A stretch of 17,599 bases of DNA from Polyangiaceae bacterium (GTDB lineage Bacteria > Myxococcota > Polyangia > Polyangiales > Polyangiaceae). Where the stretch lies: assembly GCA_025936205.1 (NCBI GenBank), contig JAICTU010000154.1:1-17599 (forward strand), in the 5' to 3' direction. The notes under the pieces are model-generated. The model did not search any database and was not told the origin of the DNA. It saw only the letters and a list, made by a program, of their open reading frames with translations. The position numbers were made by a program, and so were the translations under genes. Shown one piece after another: positions 1-8,015 of this stretch (positions are counted from its first letter, which is position 1; each line of letters starts with the position of its first letter).

Positions 1-2
1 CC

Positions 3-131
3 TCGATGCGTGCCAACATCAAGCGTTACATCCTTCCCCCGCGGCGCCCGAAACGCCTGTATCCCCGCGTAGTTAAGATCAAGATGAGCAATTACGACCG
101 CAAGCGGCCTTCTGTCGAGCGTCTTAAATGA
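3..131 (+). pseudogene. C-terminal end of an IS4-type DDE transposase (partial, cut by window edge)
   Basis: The reading frame is open from the window edge to a TGA at 129-131. The last ~42 residues are rich in Arg/Lys and end with a [17 protein letters not shown] segment. I recognise this as the basic C-terminal tail common in IS4-family transposases of proteobacteria. The DDE catalytic residues would lie upstream of the window, so it cannot be said whether the transposase is whole. No terminal inverted repeat is visible between the stop codon and the next gene: only six bases separate the stop from the signal-peptide-like codons of the following lipoprotein, which reads in the same frame. 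An intact element would be expected to leave tens of bases of IS end here, so the 3' end of the IS appears to be lost. The family call rests on this short tail only. Confidence 0.6.
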
Positions 132-903
132 ACGGCATTGGCCCTAGTGCTGCTCGCCGCATGCGGGGGAAAGGGATCCGGGCGCATCAGCAGGCGCTAC
201 CTCCACAACGGATGGGAGTGCGCAGAGCAGCGCCGGGCCAGCGGCAAGCGGTGGTGGTCTGGGCGGCACCGGAGCAGATTGCTCGGTGCTGCGCGACGAG
301 ACGCTCCGGATCTTGAGCGACGCTGTCGCGGCTGCTCCGCGAGCTTGTGCTGTGGACCGAGATTGCTCTGTGTATGGCAGGAGAGCCAACTGTGTATACG
401 ACTGCGGTCTGTTTGCGGCCGTCGCTGATGGTGCGCTGCTGGACGCAGCGATCGATCGCGTGGATGCAGAACTTTGTCCCACGCGCTGTACATCAATCCC
501 TTCATCTTGCGGCGGCGGGGAAACGCCCTTCGACCAGCGGCGCGCTGTCTGCAGGGACAACGAGTGCACGATGGATACCCATTTGACGGTGATCCGTGAG
601 ACCTTCCAGGAGACCCTCTATCCGTTACTGACAAGCCATTGCCAGTCTTGCCACAGCTCTGACAGCCAGCAGCAAGTGCCACTCCTCGCGGACCCCGATG
701 TGGCCCAGGCGATGGAGGGCGCTCTGCCGAGGTCCTGGACTGGAGAGGGAGGACGCTGGTGGTTCGCCGACCCGGAGGCGTCGCCTCTCGTCCAGGTTTT
801 GAGCACTCAGCAACACCACTGCTGGTCGGACTGTTCAGCGAATGCAATCGAGATGCTGACGGCGCTCCGCGCCTGGTCGGACGCACAAGCCGAACGTTCG
901 TGA
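132..903 (+). pseudogene. Cys-rich exported lipoprotein with one CXXCH motif; start lost and frameshifted
   Basis: Codons from 132 read TALALVLLAACGGKGSG, a lipoprotein h-region and lipobox (LAAC), but no start codon precedes them: they follow in frame on the transposase TGA. The only local alternatives, ATG at 128 in another frame and TTG at 138, do not give a proper signal peptide. Around 179-181 the protein changes frame: removing one G from the GGG run joins the lipobox to a Gly/Ser/Ala/Thr linker (from ~182) typical of surface lipoproteins. The body runs to TGA at 901-903. It has a Cys-rich segment with CAVDRDC and several further cysteines, then CQSCH at 640-654, a c-type haem attachment motif, followed by more Cys/His. 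The C-terminal part may be a small cytochrome-c-like domain; no methionine ligand is obvious. The function is unknown. An extracytoplasmic electron-transfer or metal-binding role is inferred only from CXXCH and the lipobox. Confidence 0.6.
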
Positions 904-1425
904 TAACTTCTTCATCGAGTCCCCTCCCACGATAGTGCCAAGCCAGCCATACCAACGACCTGTGTCGCAGTCCTCGCATTGGCGTGGTGAGCGGCTGCTG
1001 GTTGCGCGAGAAATCGGCGAGGCAGGAGCAAAGCGGAGCGCTGACGTGTCCCCGAAGCAAGCGGGCACGGCCGCGCGCGGCCCCCAGCTCACCGGGTGCT
1101 CGCCGAGTCTCGAATCCAAGTGACAGATTCTGAATGGCGATCGGGGGGACCGTCTTCCGGGACAGCAGATCGGGATGAACCAGCGAAAAACCCAGTTGCC
1201 GCTCAGACTCTCCGAGCATGGGCACTCTGTATCCATGCCGTCGGACGGTGCCGATCCCCTCCCGTGCGGTCCGCCAGCACCTGGGGGGGGTCGGCGCACA
1301 GTCGCGGAGAGCTGGGCGCACCGGCGGGGTGCATCCTCGACTCGATACACCCGGCGCGGTGGTGCCTCGTTGCGTGCATTTCGCGAAGTCTCTCAGGGCC
1401 TGCACCGGGCTTTTGCATCACCTTG
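904..1425. other. Gene-free stretch with no recognisable content
   Basis: About 520 bases lie between the lipoprotein stop and the end of the RAYT gene. Open frames exist on both strands, as expected in GC-rich DNA, but none has a ribosome-binding site, a recognisable domain or plausible composition. A 14-bp self-complementary GC run lies at 1069-1082. I see no tRNA, RNase P, tmRNA or other RNA signature. It could be decayed DNA or the 3' flank of the RAYT unit. Confidence 0.5.
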
Positions 1426-2208
1426 CTAGGCGCCCGGAACCTCGTCCACATCGAACGGCCTCGCGCGAAGCTGGCCCCCGCGCAACAACCAGCTCTGCGC
1501 CGGCATCACCGGAGGGTCCGCCGAGCCGTTTGCCCGCGCCCATTCGGCGCGCGCCGCGCGCGCGCCGAATGCGAGCTCGCTGGGACGCGCAAAGCCCGCA
1601 AACCAGGGCGCGGAGGAGCAACGATCGACGAAGCCGGGGGGCACCTCCGGCGGGCGTCGGCTCGGCGATTTGCGGGGCTGTACGGGGGCGTGCGGGAGCA
1701 CGTCCGCGGGCCCTTCCGGGCCGCGGGCGTGCTTCCGCACGTTGAGCAACACATAGCGCAGCGCAAAACGCACGGCGCGCGGAGTCTTCAGCGCACGCGC
1801 ATGATAGCGATCGGCGAACACCTTCCCCTCGCGCTCCAGGCCGCGATTCACCGCGCGTGCGACGCGGATGGACAAGCCCTGCAAGCCCCGCGACAGCGCC
1901 CGCCGGTCGCGCACCTCCGCGATCAGGTGCAGATGGTCCCGCTGCACGGAAAATTGCACGAGCGCAAAGCCGAAGCGCTCCTTCCCTGCGTTCAACGCCA
2001 GCCGCACCCTCGAAAACAATGCCCGCTCGCGCAGCGACGAAATCCCGCGCCGCACCCGCATTGTCACGTGCACCGGATGGTGCCGCGACAGTGACGGCCG
2101 GCGCAGGTGCGATACGCCCGAGGCATCCCTGCGCGGACGGCCGGCGCCCTTACGCCGCCCCCCTCTGGAAGGGAAGCGCAGCTCGAGCTGTCGAGGCAAC
2201 GACATCAT
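1426..2208 (-). CDS. REP-associated tyrosine transposase (RAYT, Y1/HUH family)
   Basis: This 260-residue protein belongs to the IS200-related Y1_Tnp family. RAYTs are single-strand DNA endonucleases that act on REP hairpins and are usually domesticated rather than carried on an IS. A basic N-terminus (GGRRKGAGRPRR, ~16-27) precedes the catalytic domain. The HUH motif is HLH at residues 92-94. The helix carrying the likely catalytic tyrosine follows at ~150-160 (RYVLLNVRKH, Tyr152); Tyr135 is a second candidate. The C-terminal tail (SAPWF near 200, then SWLLRGG and DEVPG) resembles that of other RAYTs, so the protein seems full length. Two ATGs are adjacent at 2208 and 2205, with no clear Shine-Dalgarno. 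There are no flanking IS ends. The coding sequence contains a perfect 14-bp hairpin (1541-1571), and a REP-like inverted repeat lies ~370 bp beyond its start. Confidence 0.88.
   Translation of the reverse strand: MMSLPRQLELRFPSRGGRRKGAGRPRRDASGVSHLRRPSLSRHHPVHVTMRVRRGISSLRERALFSRVRLALNAGKERFGFALVQFSVQRDHLHLIAEVRDRRALSRGLQGLSIRVARAVNRGLEREGKVFADRYHARALKTPRAVRFALRYVLLNVRKHARGPEGPADVLPHAPVQPRKSPSRRPPEVPPGFVDRCSSAPWFAGFARPSELAFGARAARAEWARANGSADPPVMPAQSWLLRGGQLRARPFDVDEVPGA
1541..1571. repeat. Perfect 14-bp inverted repeat, 3-nt loop, inside the RAYT gene
   Basis: Arms at 1541-1554 and 1558-1571 (CATTCGGCGCGCGC and its exact complement) are separated by CGC. The hairpin lies in the codons for the RAYT tail (AFGARAARAEW). 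It could be a REP-like substrate hairpin or simply Ala/Arg codon bias; the ATTCGG/CCGAAT ends make pure GC alternation less likely. Confidence 0.7.
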
Positions 2209-2805
2209 TTGATTATGGCACTAATCCATTTCGTCGTCCAGTCGGTTGGATTGCCGGGAGATGCTCCCCGGGGTTTGTCCGGATACGGGCCGGACAGGTT
2301 GCTTTGTGAACACCTCGGACGTTCCGGGAGCGCTCTTCGAGCGCCACTCGCGCGCAGCAGTACTTCCCGGCTCCGGCGCTCGAGCCGCAGTCGCCGGCGT
2401 CCGGAACGGGGCCGCGGATCGCGACTGGCGCCGAATCAAGCCGGGGCGTGCCGCCGTGCTGAGTGGTCTGTGCAGCGCTCCTCCTGGTGGGCCGTCAGTG
2501 CCGGCGCGAGCAGGGCCCGGTTGCTGACGGTTCGGTGTGCCACCCAAACGCTAGTGTCGCGTCTCAGCTGTTGCACTCGTGGCCCGACGCGGGCCGGTTC
2601 GCCTGGTGGCGGCCCGCGTCGGGCCAAGCCGCGCGGAGCTCTAGACGCGCCACTAGCTGTATTGATTGTGCGCCTTCGGCGCACTCCGACTACCGGTCCA
2701 CGGTAGCTTTCCGGCTCCTGGAGCGACGCTGACGCCGGCGCGGGGCTGGTAACGCTTCCACGTCTGCGCGGGCTCGAGCTAGCGTGGTCGCCGGAGGAAT
2801 TCAGC
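2209..2805. other. Intergenic region between the RAYT and GH5 genes
   Basis: About 600 bases separate the divergent RAYT and GH5 genes. I find no credible coding sequence. The region contains the strong inverted repeat at 2580-2626 and small hairpins at about 2328-2344 and 2691-2707. Promoters for both flanking genes should lie here, but I cannot point to convincing -35/-10 boxes. The GH5 Shine-Dalgarno (GGAGGA, 2793-2798) lies at its right end. Confidence 0.5.
2580..2626. repeat. REP-like 17-bp perfect inverted repeat with 13-nt loop
   Basis: Arm 2580-2596 (TGGCCCGACGCGGGCCG) is the exact reverse complement of 2610-2626, with the loop at 2597-2609. A GTGG tetranucleotide (2579-2582) overlaps the foot of the stem; RAYTs are known to recognise GTAG/GTGG next to REP hairpins. 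There is no T-tract, and no gene ends nearby, so an intrinsic terminator is unlikely. Its link to the neighbouring RAYT is an inference. Confidence 0.7.
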
Positions 2806-4230
2806 ATGTCGTTGCTACGAGTCAGTGCCGGGAAGATCGTCGATCCACAGGACCGGGAGGTGCGCCTGCGCGGGGTGTGCGTCGGCGGCTGGATGAACAT
2901 GGAGAACTTCATCAACGGCTACCCGGGCTCGGAGCACGGGCTACGAGCGGCGATGGTGGACGTGCTCGGCGAGGGCAAGGCGCAGTTCTTCTTCGATCGC
3001 CTGCTCGACCACATGCTCGCGGAGTCGGACCTGAAGTTCCTGAAGAGCCTGGGGATGAACACGGTGCGGCTGCCGCTCAACTATCGGCACTTCGAGAGCG
3101 ACGGCGCGCCCTTCGAATACCTGGAGGCGGGCTTCGAGCGGCTGTCGCGCGCGATCGGCTGGTGCGAGAAGCAGGGGCTGTACGCCATCCTCGATCTGCA
3201 CGCGCTGCCCGGCTGGCAGAACCCCGACTGGCACTCCGACAACGGCTCGCGCCAGGCACTGTTCTGGGCCAATCAACAGTGCCAGGATCGCTTCGTCGCG
3301 CTGTGGGAGGAGCTGGCGCGCCGCTATCGGGGCAGCCGCGCCGTCGCCGGCTACAACGTGATGAACGAGCCGGTCACGGGCTGCCCGCGCGGGCGCTTCA
3401 GCAATCGCTACCGCTCCCACTGGGAGCCGCTGAACGCCATCTACCGCCGCGTGGTGGGCGCGATCCGCAACATCGATCCGGACCACATCATCTTCCTCGA
3501 AGGTGACCTGTATTCGATGCGCTTCGCCGAGCTGGACGCGCCCTTCGCCGACAACCTCGTCTACAGCAGCCACAACTACAACGCCGCGGGCTTCGGACCC
3601 GGCGCGTATCCGGGCAGCAACGGCGGCGAGCAGTGGGATGCCGCCAAGCAGCAGCAGGTGTTCGTGCAGACGGAGGGCGCGCGCTTCACGAGCCAGCACC
3701 AGGTGCCGCTCTGGGTTGGCGAGTTCGGCTCGGTCTACAACGGGCGGCCCGAGGAGATCCCGGACCGTCTGCGCGCCATCGATGACCAGATCGCGGTCTT
3801 CGAGCGGAACGGCGCGCACTGGACGGCCTGGACGTACAAGGACGTGGGCACGATGGGCTGGGTGATGCCGCAACCGGGCTCGGAGTACATGCAGCGCGTG
3901 GGTCGCCTGCTGGATCTGAAGCGCAAGCTGGGCACGGACTCCTGGGCGGGCTGGCTGCCGGCGGGCGACATCGCCCAGCTCATGGACAAGGCCGCCGAGC
4001 TCGCCTCCGAAGCGATCGGCAACCCCGAGCTACCGGCGAAGGAGTTCGCCTCCTACCTGAAGCAAGCGGCGCTCGACGGCTTCTTCGGCGGCTTCCTGCA
4101 GCCCGTCTACGCCGAAGCGTTCCGCGGCCTGTCGGAGACGGAGATCGACCGGGTGCTCTCGTCGTTTGCGATCGAGAACTGCCAGAAGAACGAGGGGCTG
4201 CTGGCGATCGTGAAGAAGCACGCGCGCTGA
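2806..4230 (+). CDS. Glycoside hydrolase family 5 (cellulase-like), cytoplasmic
   Basis: This 474-residue GH5 (clan GH-A, TIM barrel) protein would cleave beta-linked glycans with retention. The acid/base glutamate is in YNVMNEP (Glu188) and the nucleophile in WVGEFGS (Glu306). Supporting residues are the RLPLNY strand (~88-93), DLHALPGWQN (~130-139), SSHNY (His256) and WTAWTYKD (~339-346). There is no signal peptide or lipobox, so it should act in the cytoplasm, for example on imported oligosaccharides or glycosides; the substrate cannot be told. After the barrel (~365) there are ~100 residues of mainly helical sequence (to KKHAR at the C-terminus) that I do not recognise as a carbohydrate-binding module. 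ATG 2806 is preceded by GGAGGA (2793-2798) at seven bases. It is monocistronic: the next gene is convergent, with a 28-bp palindrome between. Confidence 0.9.
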   Translation: MSLLRVSAGKIVDPQDREVRLRGVCVGGWMNMENFINGYPGSEHGLRAAMVDVLGEGKAQFFFDRLLDHMLAESDLKFLKSLGMNTVRLPLNYRHFESDGAPFEYLEAGFERLSRAIGWCEKQGLYAILDLHALPGWQNPDWHSDNGSRQALFWANQQCQDRFVALWEELARRYRGSRAVAGYNVMNEPVTGCPRGRFSNRYRSHWEPLNAIYRRVVGAIRNIDPDHIIFLEGDLYSMRFAELDAPFADNLVYSSHNYNAAGFGPGAYPGSNGGEQWDAAKQQQVFVQTEGARFTSQHQVPLWVGEFGSVYNGRPEEIPDRLRAIDDQIAVFERNGAHWTAWTYKDVGTMGWVMPQPGSEYMQRVGRLLDLKRKLGTDSWAGWLPAGDIAQLMDKAAELASEAIGNPELPAKEFASYLKQAALDGFFGGFLQPVYAEAFRGLSETEIDRVLSSFAIENCQKNEGLLAIVKKHAR

Positions 4231-4277
4231 CTCGAGAGGTCGCCACCATTCACGGAGGCCGCCCTTCTCATTGGCGA

Positions 4278-4305
4278 AAACCCTGTTCGGCGCCGAACAG
4301 GGTTT
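4278..4305. terminator. Bidirectional terminator: 28-bp perfect palindrome
   Basis: 4278-4291 (AAACCCTGTTCGGC) is followed directly by its exact reverse complement at 4292-4305. It lies 47 bp after the GH5 stop and 36 bp after the end of msrBA on the other strand. The A-run on one side and T-run on the other suit termination in both directions. Confidence 0.85.
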
Positions 4306-4341
4306 CGAACTTTCAGATGCGCCCCGCGACGGGTCTCCGGC

Positions 4342-5517
<1,176 letters not shown>

Positions 5518-5687
5518 ATCGAGCCTCTAGCACACCTACGCAGGACCGAGGCGGCGGTTACCCGGCCGCGTGTAAAAGCGGCCAGTCACTCCAGCCCGTA
5601 CGGATCGCTTCCAGCACCGAAGCAAAGCTGATTTGGCCTTCCCTCGACCAGGGAAAGCACAGTTACCTAGAGTCATGTATACTTGTC
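5518..5687. promoter_or_regulatory. Divergent promoter region between msrBA and nasA
   Basis: This 170-bp region must hold promoters for both genes. A TATACT box at 5678-5683 is a reasonable -10 for nasA and would give a ~190-nt leader. It is flanked by two copies of GTCATGT (5672-5678 and 5685-5691), a possible repeat operator. No good -35 is visible at the standard spacing. A small inverted repeat (GGCCGC/GCGGCC) lies at 5564-5583. Confidence 0.35.
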
Positions 5688-5781
5688 ATGTCTCCAGCGT
5701 CGAAAATCGGCACACGTTCGCTTCGAGAACGGACCGCCGTTTGCGCGTTTCTCGGGTGTTTCGCTGACGGATCCGGGATCG

Positions 5782-5879
5782 ATCCAGGATCGATAGGGTC
5801 GACGCTCGATGCATTTTTCTCGAGCAACAACCGCTCGCGACATCTGCACGAAATCTCCCCTCGCCCAGAGTCGGGGCGC
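5782..5879 (+). promoter_or_regulatory. Conserved leader upstream of nasA (copy 1 of 2)
   Basis: Two blocks match the region before marR. Block A is 5782-5813 against 10190-10221, 27 of 32 identical without gaps. Block B is 5838-5867 against 10251-10280, 28 of 30 identical. The blocks are 24 nt apart here and 29 nt apart in the marR copy. Block B ends 12 nt before ATG 5880. Possible hairpins here are CGAGC/GCTCG (5821-5825 with 5833-5837) and CGCCC/GGGCG (5862-5866 with 5874-5878), the latter covering the G-rich ribosome-binding region. Weaker similarity may extend upstream to ~5752. I do not recognise it as a named riboswitch class. Confidence 0.6.
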
Positions 5880-8006
5880 ATGGCTCGCGCCGCACCGCAA
5901 CTCCGACTCGTGACGGCGGAGACCACGAAGACGCATTGCCCGTACTGCGCGTTCCAGTGTGGCATGACGATCACGGCGCAGCACGCCGATCGGCGACAGC
6001 TGTCGATCCAGGCCGATCCCGAGTTCCCGGTGAACCGCGGGCAGATGTGCATCAAGGGTTTCACCTCCGCCGCGCTGCTCGATCATCCGGCGCGCCTGCG
6101 CAGCCCGATGTTGCGGCAGAACGGGCGGCTCGTGCCCGTCAGCTGGGATCATGCGCTCGACTTCGTCGCGCAGCGCCTGCGCGAGCTGAGCGAGCAGTAT
6201 GGCCCGGCGTCGCTGGGCGCCTTCGGCAGCGGTGCGCTCACCAATGAAAAGGCGTACCTGCTCGGCAAGTTCGTGCGCCTGGCGCTGCGCTCGCCCAACA
6301 TCGATTACAACGGCCGCTACTGCATGGCTTCGGCGGCAGCGGGCCAGAACAAGGCCTTCGGACTGGATCGCGGCCTGCCCTTCCCCGTCTCGGATCTGGC
6401 CGAGGCGCAGACGCTGCTGCTCTGGGGCTCCAACTGCGCCGAAACGATGCCGCCCATCATGCAATGGGTGTTCGAGCAGAAGAACCGCGGCGGCAAGCTG
6501 ATCGTGGTCGACCCGCGCCGCACCGATACGGCGCGCTCGGCGGCCTTGCACCTGCAGCCGACCCCCGGCACGGATCTGTCGCTGGCCAACGGCCTGTTGC
6601 ACCTGGCGATCGAGGAGAAGCTGCTCGATGAGCGGTACATCGCCGAGCGCACCGAGGGCTTCGATGCCGTGCGGCGCAGCGTGCTCACCAGCCATCCGGC
6701 GCACGTGGAGCGCGTCACGGGCGTGCCGATCGAGCTGCAGCGGAAAGCCGTGCGCTGGCTCGCCGGCGCGGAGCGCAGCATGGCGCTCTCGGGCCGCGGC
6801 ATGGAGCAGCAGTCCAAGGGTACCGACACCGTGCTGGCGCTGATCAATCTGATGCTGGCGCTGGGCAAGGTGGGCAAGCCCGCCAGCGGCTATGGCTGTC
6901 TCACCGGGCAAGGCAACGGTCAAGGCGGGCGCGAGCACGGTCAGAAGGCGGATCAGCTGCCCGGCTATCGCTACATCGAAGAGCCGAAGCACCGCGCCGA
7001 GGTAGCCAAGGTCTGGGGCATCGATCCGGCAGAGCTCCCCGGCAAGGGCAAGAGCGCTTACGAGCTGCTCGATTCGCTGGGACCCGCCGGCGGCATCCGC
7101 GCGCTGCTCGTGTTCGGGTCCAACGTGGCGGTGGCGTCGCCCAACTCCGGCAACATTGTCGACAAGCTCGCGCAGCTCGACCTGCTCGTGGTGTGCGACG
7201 CCTTCGAGAACGACACCTCCGCGAACGCGCACGTGCTCCTGCCCACGACGCAGTGGGCGGAGGAAGACGGCACCACCACGAACCTGGAGGGCCGCGTGAT
7301 CCTGCGCCGCCGCGTCCAGGACCCGCCGCAGGGTACGCGCTCGGACCTCGAGGTGTTCGTGGCGCTCAGCGCTCGGCTCGGGCGCCCGCACGGCTTTCAG
7401 TTCGAGTCGCCGCGCGAGGTGTTCGAGGAGCTGCGGCGCGCGACGGCGGGCTCCAAGGCGGATTACAGCGGCATCAGCTACGAAAAGCTGGAGCGCCAGC
7501 AAGGCGTGTTCTGGCCGTGCCCGAGCGAGCAGCACCCGGGTACCCCGCGCCTGTTCGCCGAGCGCTTCGCGCACCCCTCGGGCCGCGCGCGCTTTCATGC
7601 CGTGCCCTATCGCGCCGCGGCGGAGCTCCCCGACAGCGAGTACCCGCTCTACTTCACCACCGGGCGCTACAAGGAGCACTACAACTCCGGAGCGCAGACC
7701 CGGCGCGTGGCGCAGCTGGTCGACGCCAAGCCCGTGCCGCGGCTGCAGATGCACCCCAGCCTGGCGCGGCGGCTCGGCGTCAGCGAGGGGGAAGCCGTGC
7801 TGGTGGAGAGCCGGCGCGGCCAGGTGCGCTTCGACGTGCTGCTGTCCGGCGACATCCGCCCGGACACCCTGTTCGCGCCCTTTCACTGGGGCGGCAAGCA
7901 AGCCGCCAACCTACTCACGATACCGGCGCTCGATCCCGCGAGCCGCATGCCGGAGTTCAAAGTGTGCGCGGTCAAGGCCCGCGCCGCCGGACCGCTGAAG
8001 GATTGA
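5880..8006 (+). CDS. nasA: Assimilatory nitrate reductase, catalytic molybdenum subunit
   Basis: This 708-residue cytoplasmic enzyme of the Mo-bis-MGD (DMSO reductase) family reduces nitrate to nitrite. The N-terminal [4Fe-4S] cluster motif is Cys20-x2-Cys23-x3-Cys27 (THCPYCAFQCGM) with Cys57 (GQMCIKG). The Mo ligand is the cysteine in NGRYCMAS (Cys148), as in Nas/NarB/Nap enzymes rather than the Ser or Asp of DMSO reductase or NarG. Cofactor-binding stretches include WGSNCAETMPP, VVDPRRTDTA, TGQGNGQGGREHGQKADQLPG, and the C-terminal molydopterin-binding domain (YFTTGRYKEHYNSG to PFHWGG). I chose ATG 5880 because family homology begins just after it. The frame is open back to ATG 5688, but that 64-residue extension has no family match and overlaps the conserved leader. 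The next gene follows after nine bases in an operon. A different oxyanion substrate cannot be excluded, since no nitrite reductase is present nearby. Confidence 0.9.
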   Translation: MARAAPQLRLVTAETTKTHCPYCAFQCGMTITAQHADRRQLSIQADPEFPVNRGQMCIKGFTSAALLDHPARLRSPMLRQNGRLVPVSWDHALDFVAQRLRELSEQYGPASLGAFGSGALTNEKAYLLGKFVRLALRSPNIDYNGRYCMASAAAGQNKAFGLDRGLPFPVSDLAEAQTLLLWGSNCAETMPPIMQWVFEQKNRGGKLIVVDPRRTDTARSAALHLQPTPGTDLSLANGLLHLAIEEKLLDERYIAERTEGFDAVRRSVLTSHPAHVERVTGVPIELQRKAVRWLAGAERSMALSGRGMEQQSKGTDTVLALINLMLALGKVGKPASGYGCLTGQGNGQGGREHGQKADQLPGYRYIEEPKHRAEVAKVWGIDPAELPGKGKSAYELLDSLGPAGGIRALLVFGSNVAVASPNSGNIVDKLAQLDLLVVCDAFENDTSANAHVLLPTTQWAEEDGTTTNLEGRVILRRRVQDPPQGTRSDLEVFVALSARLGRPHGFQFESPREVFEELRRATAGSKADYSGISYEKLERQQGVFWPCPSEQHPGTPRLFAERFAHPSGRARFHAVPYRAAAELPDSEYPLYFTTGRYKEHYNSGAQTRRVAQLVDAKPVPRLQMHPSLARRLGVSEGEAVLVESRRGQVRFDVLLSGDIRPDTLFAPFHWGGKQAANLLTIPALDPASRMPEFKVCAVKARAAGPLKD

Positions 8007-8015
8007 GAACGAGCC

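Noticed and set aside
1069..1082. 14-bp palindrome GGCCGCGCGCGGCC as a terminator or operator
   Set aside because: It is a simple GC alternation expected at this base composition, with no flanking T-tract and 165 bp from the nearest gene end.
197..1405. Long minus-strand open frames across the lipoprotein and the 904-1425 gap
   Set aside because: Their composition (Arg/Pro/Ser-rich) is that of antisense GC-rich DNA; they show no domain, start signal or conserved motif and overlap a convincing plus-strand protein.
5688..5879. Possible 64-residue N-terminal extension of NasA
   Set aside because: It does not resemble any nitrate reductase N-terminus, lacks a twin-arginine or signal motif, and its DNA is shared with the marR leader in a different codon phase.
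5673..7901. A 742-codon open frame antisense to nasA
   Set aside because: It is a mirror of third-position GC bias in nasA; NasA motifs (four Cys, Mo-ligand Cys, cofactor stretches) are clear on the plus strand.
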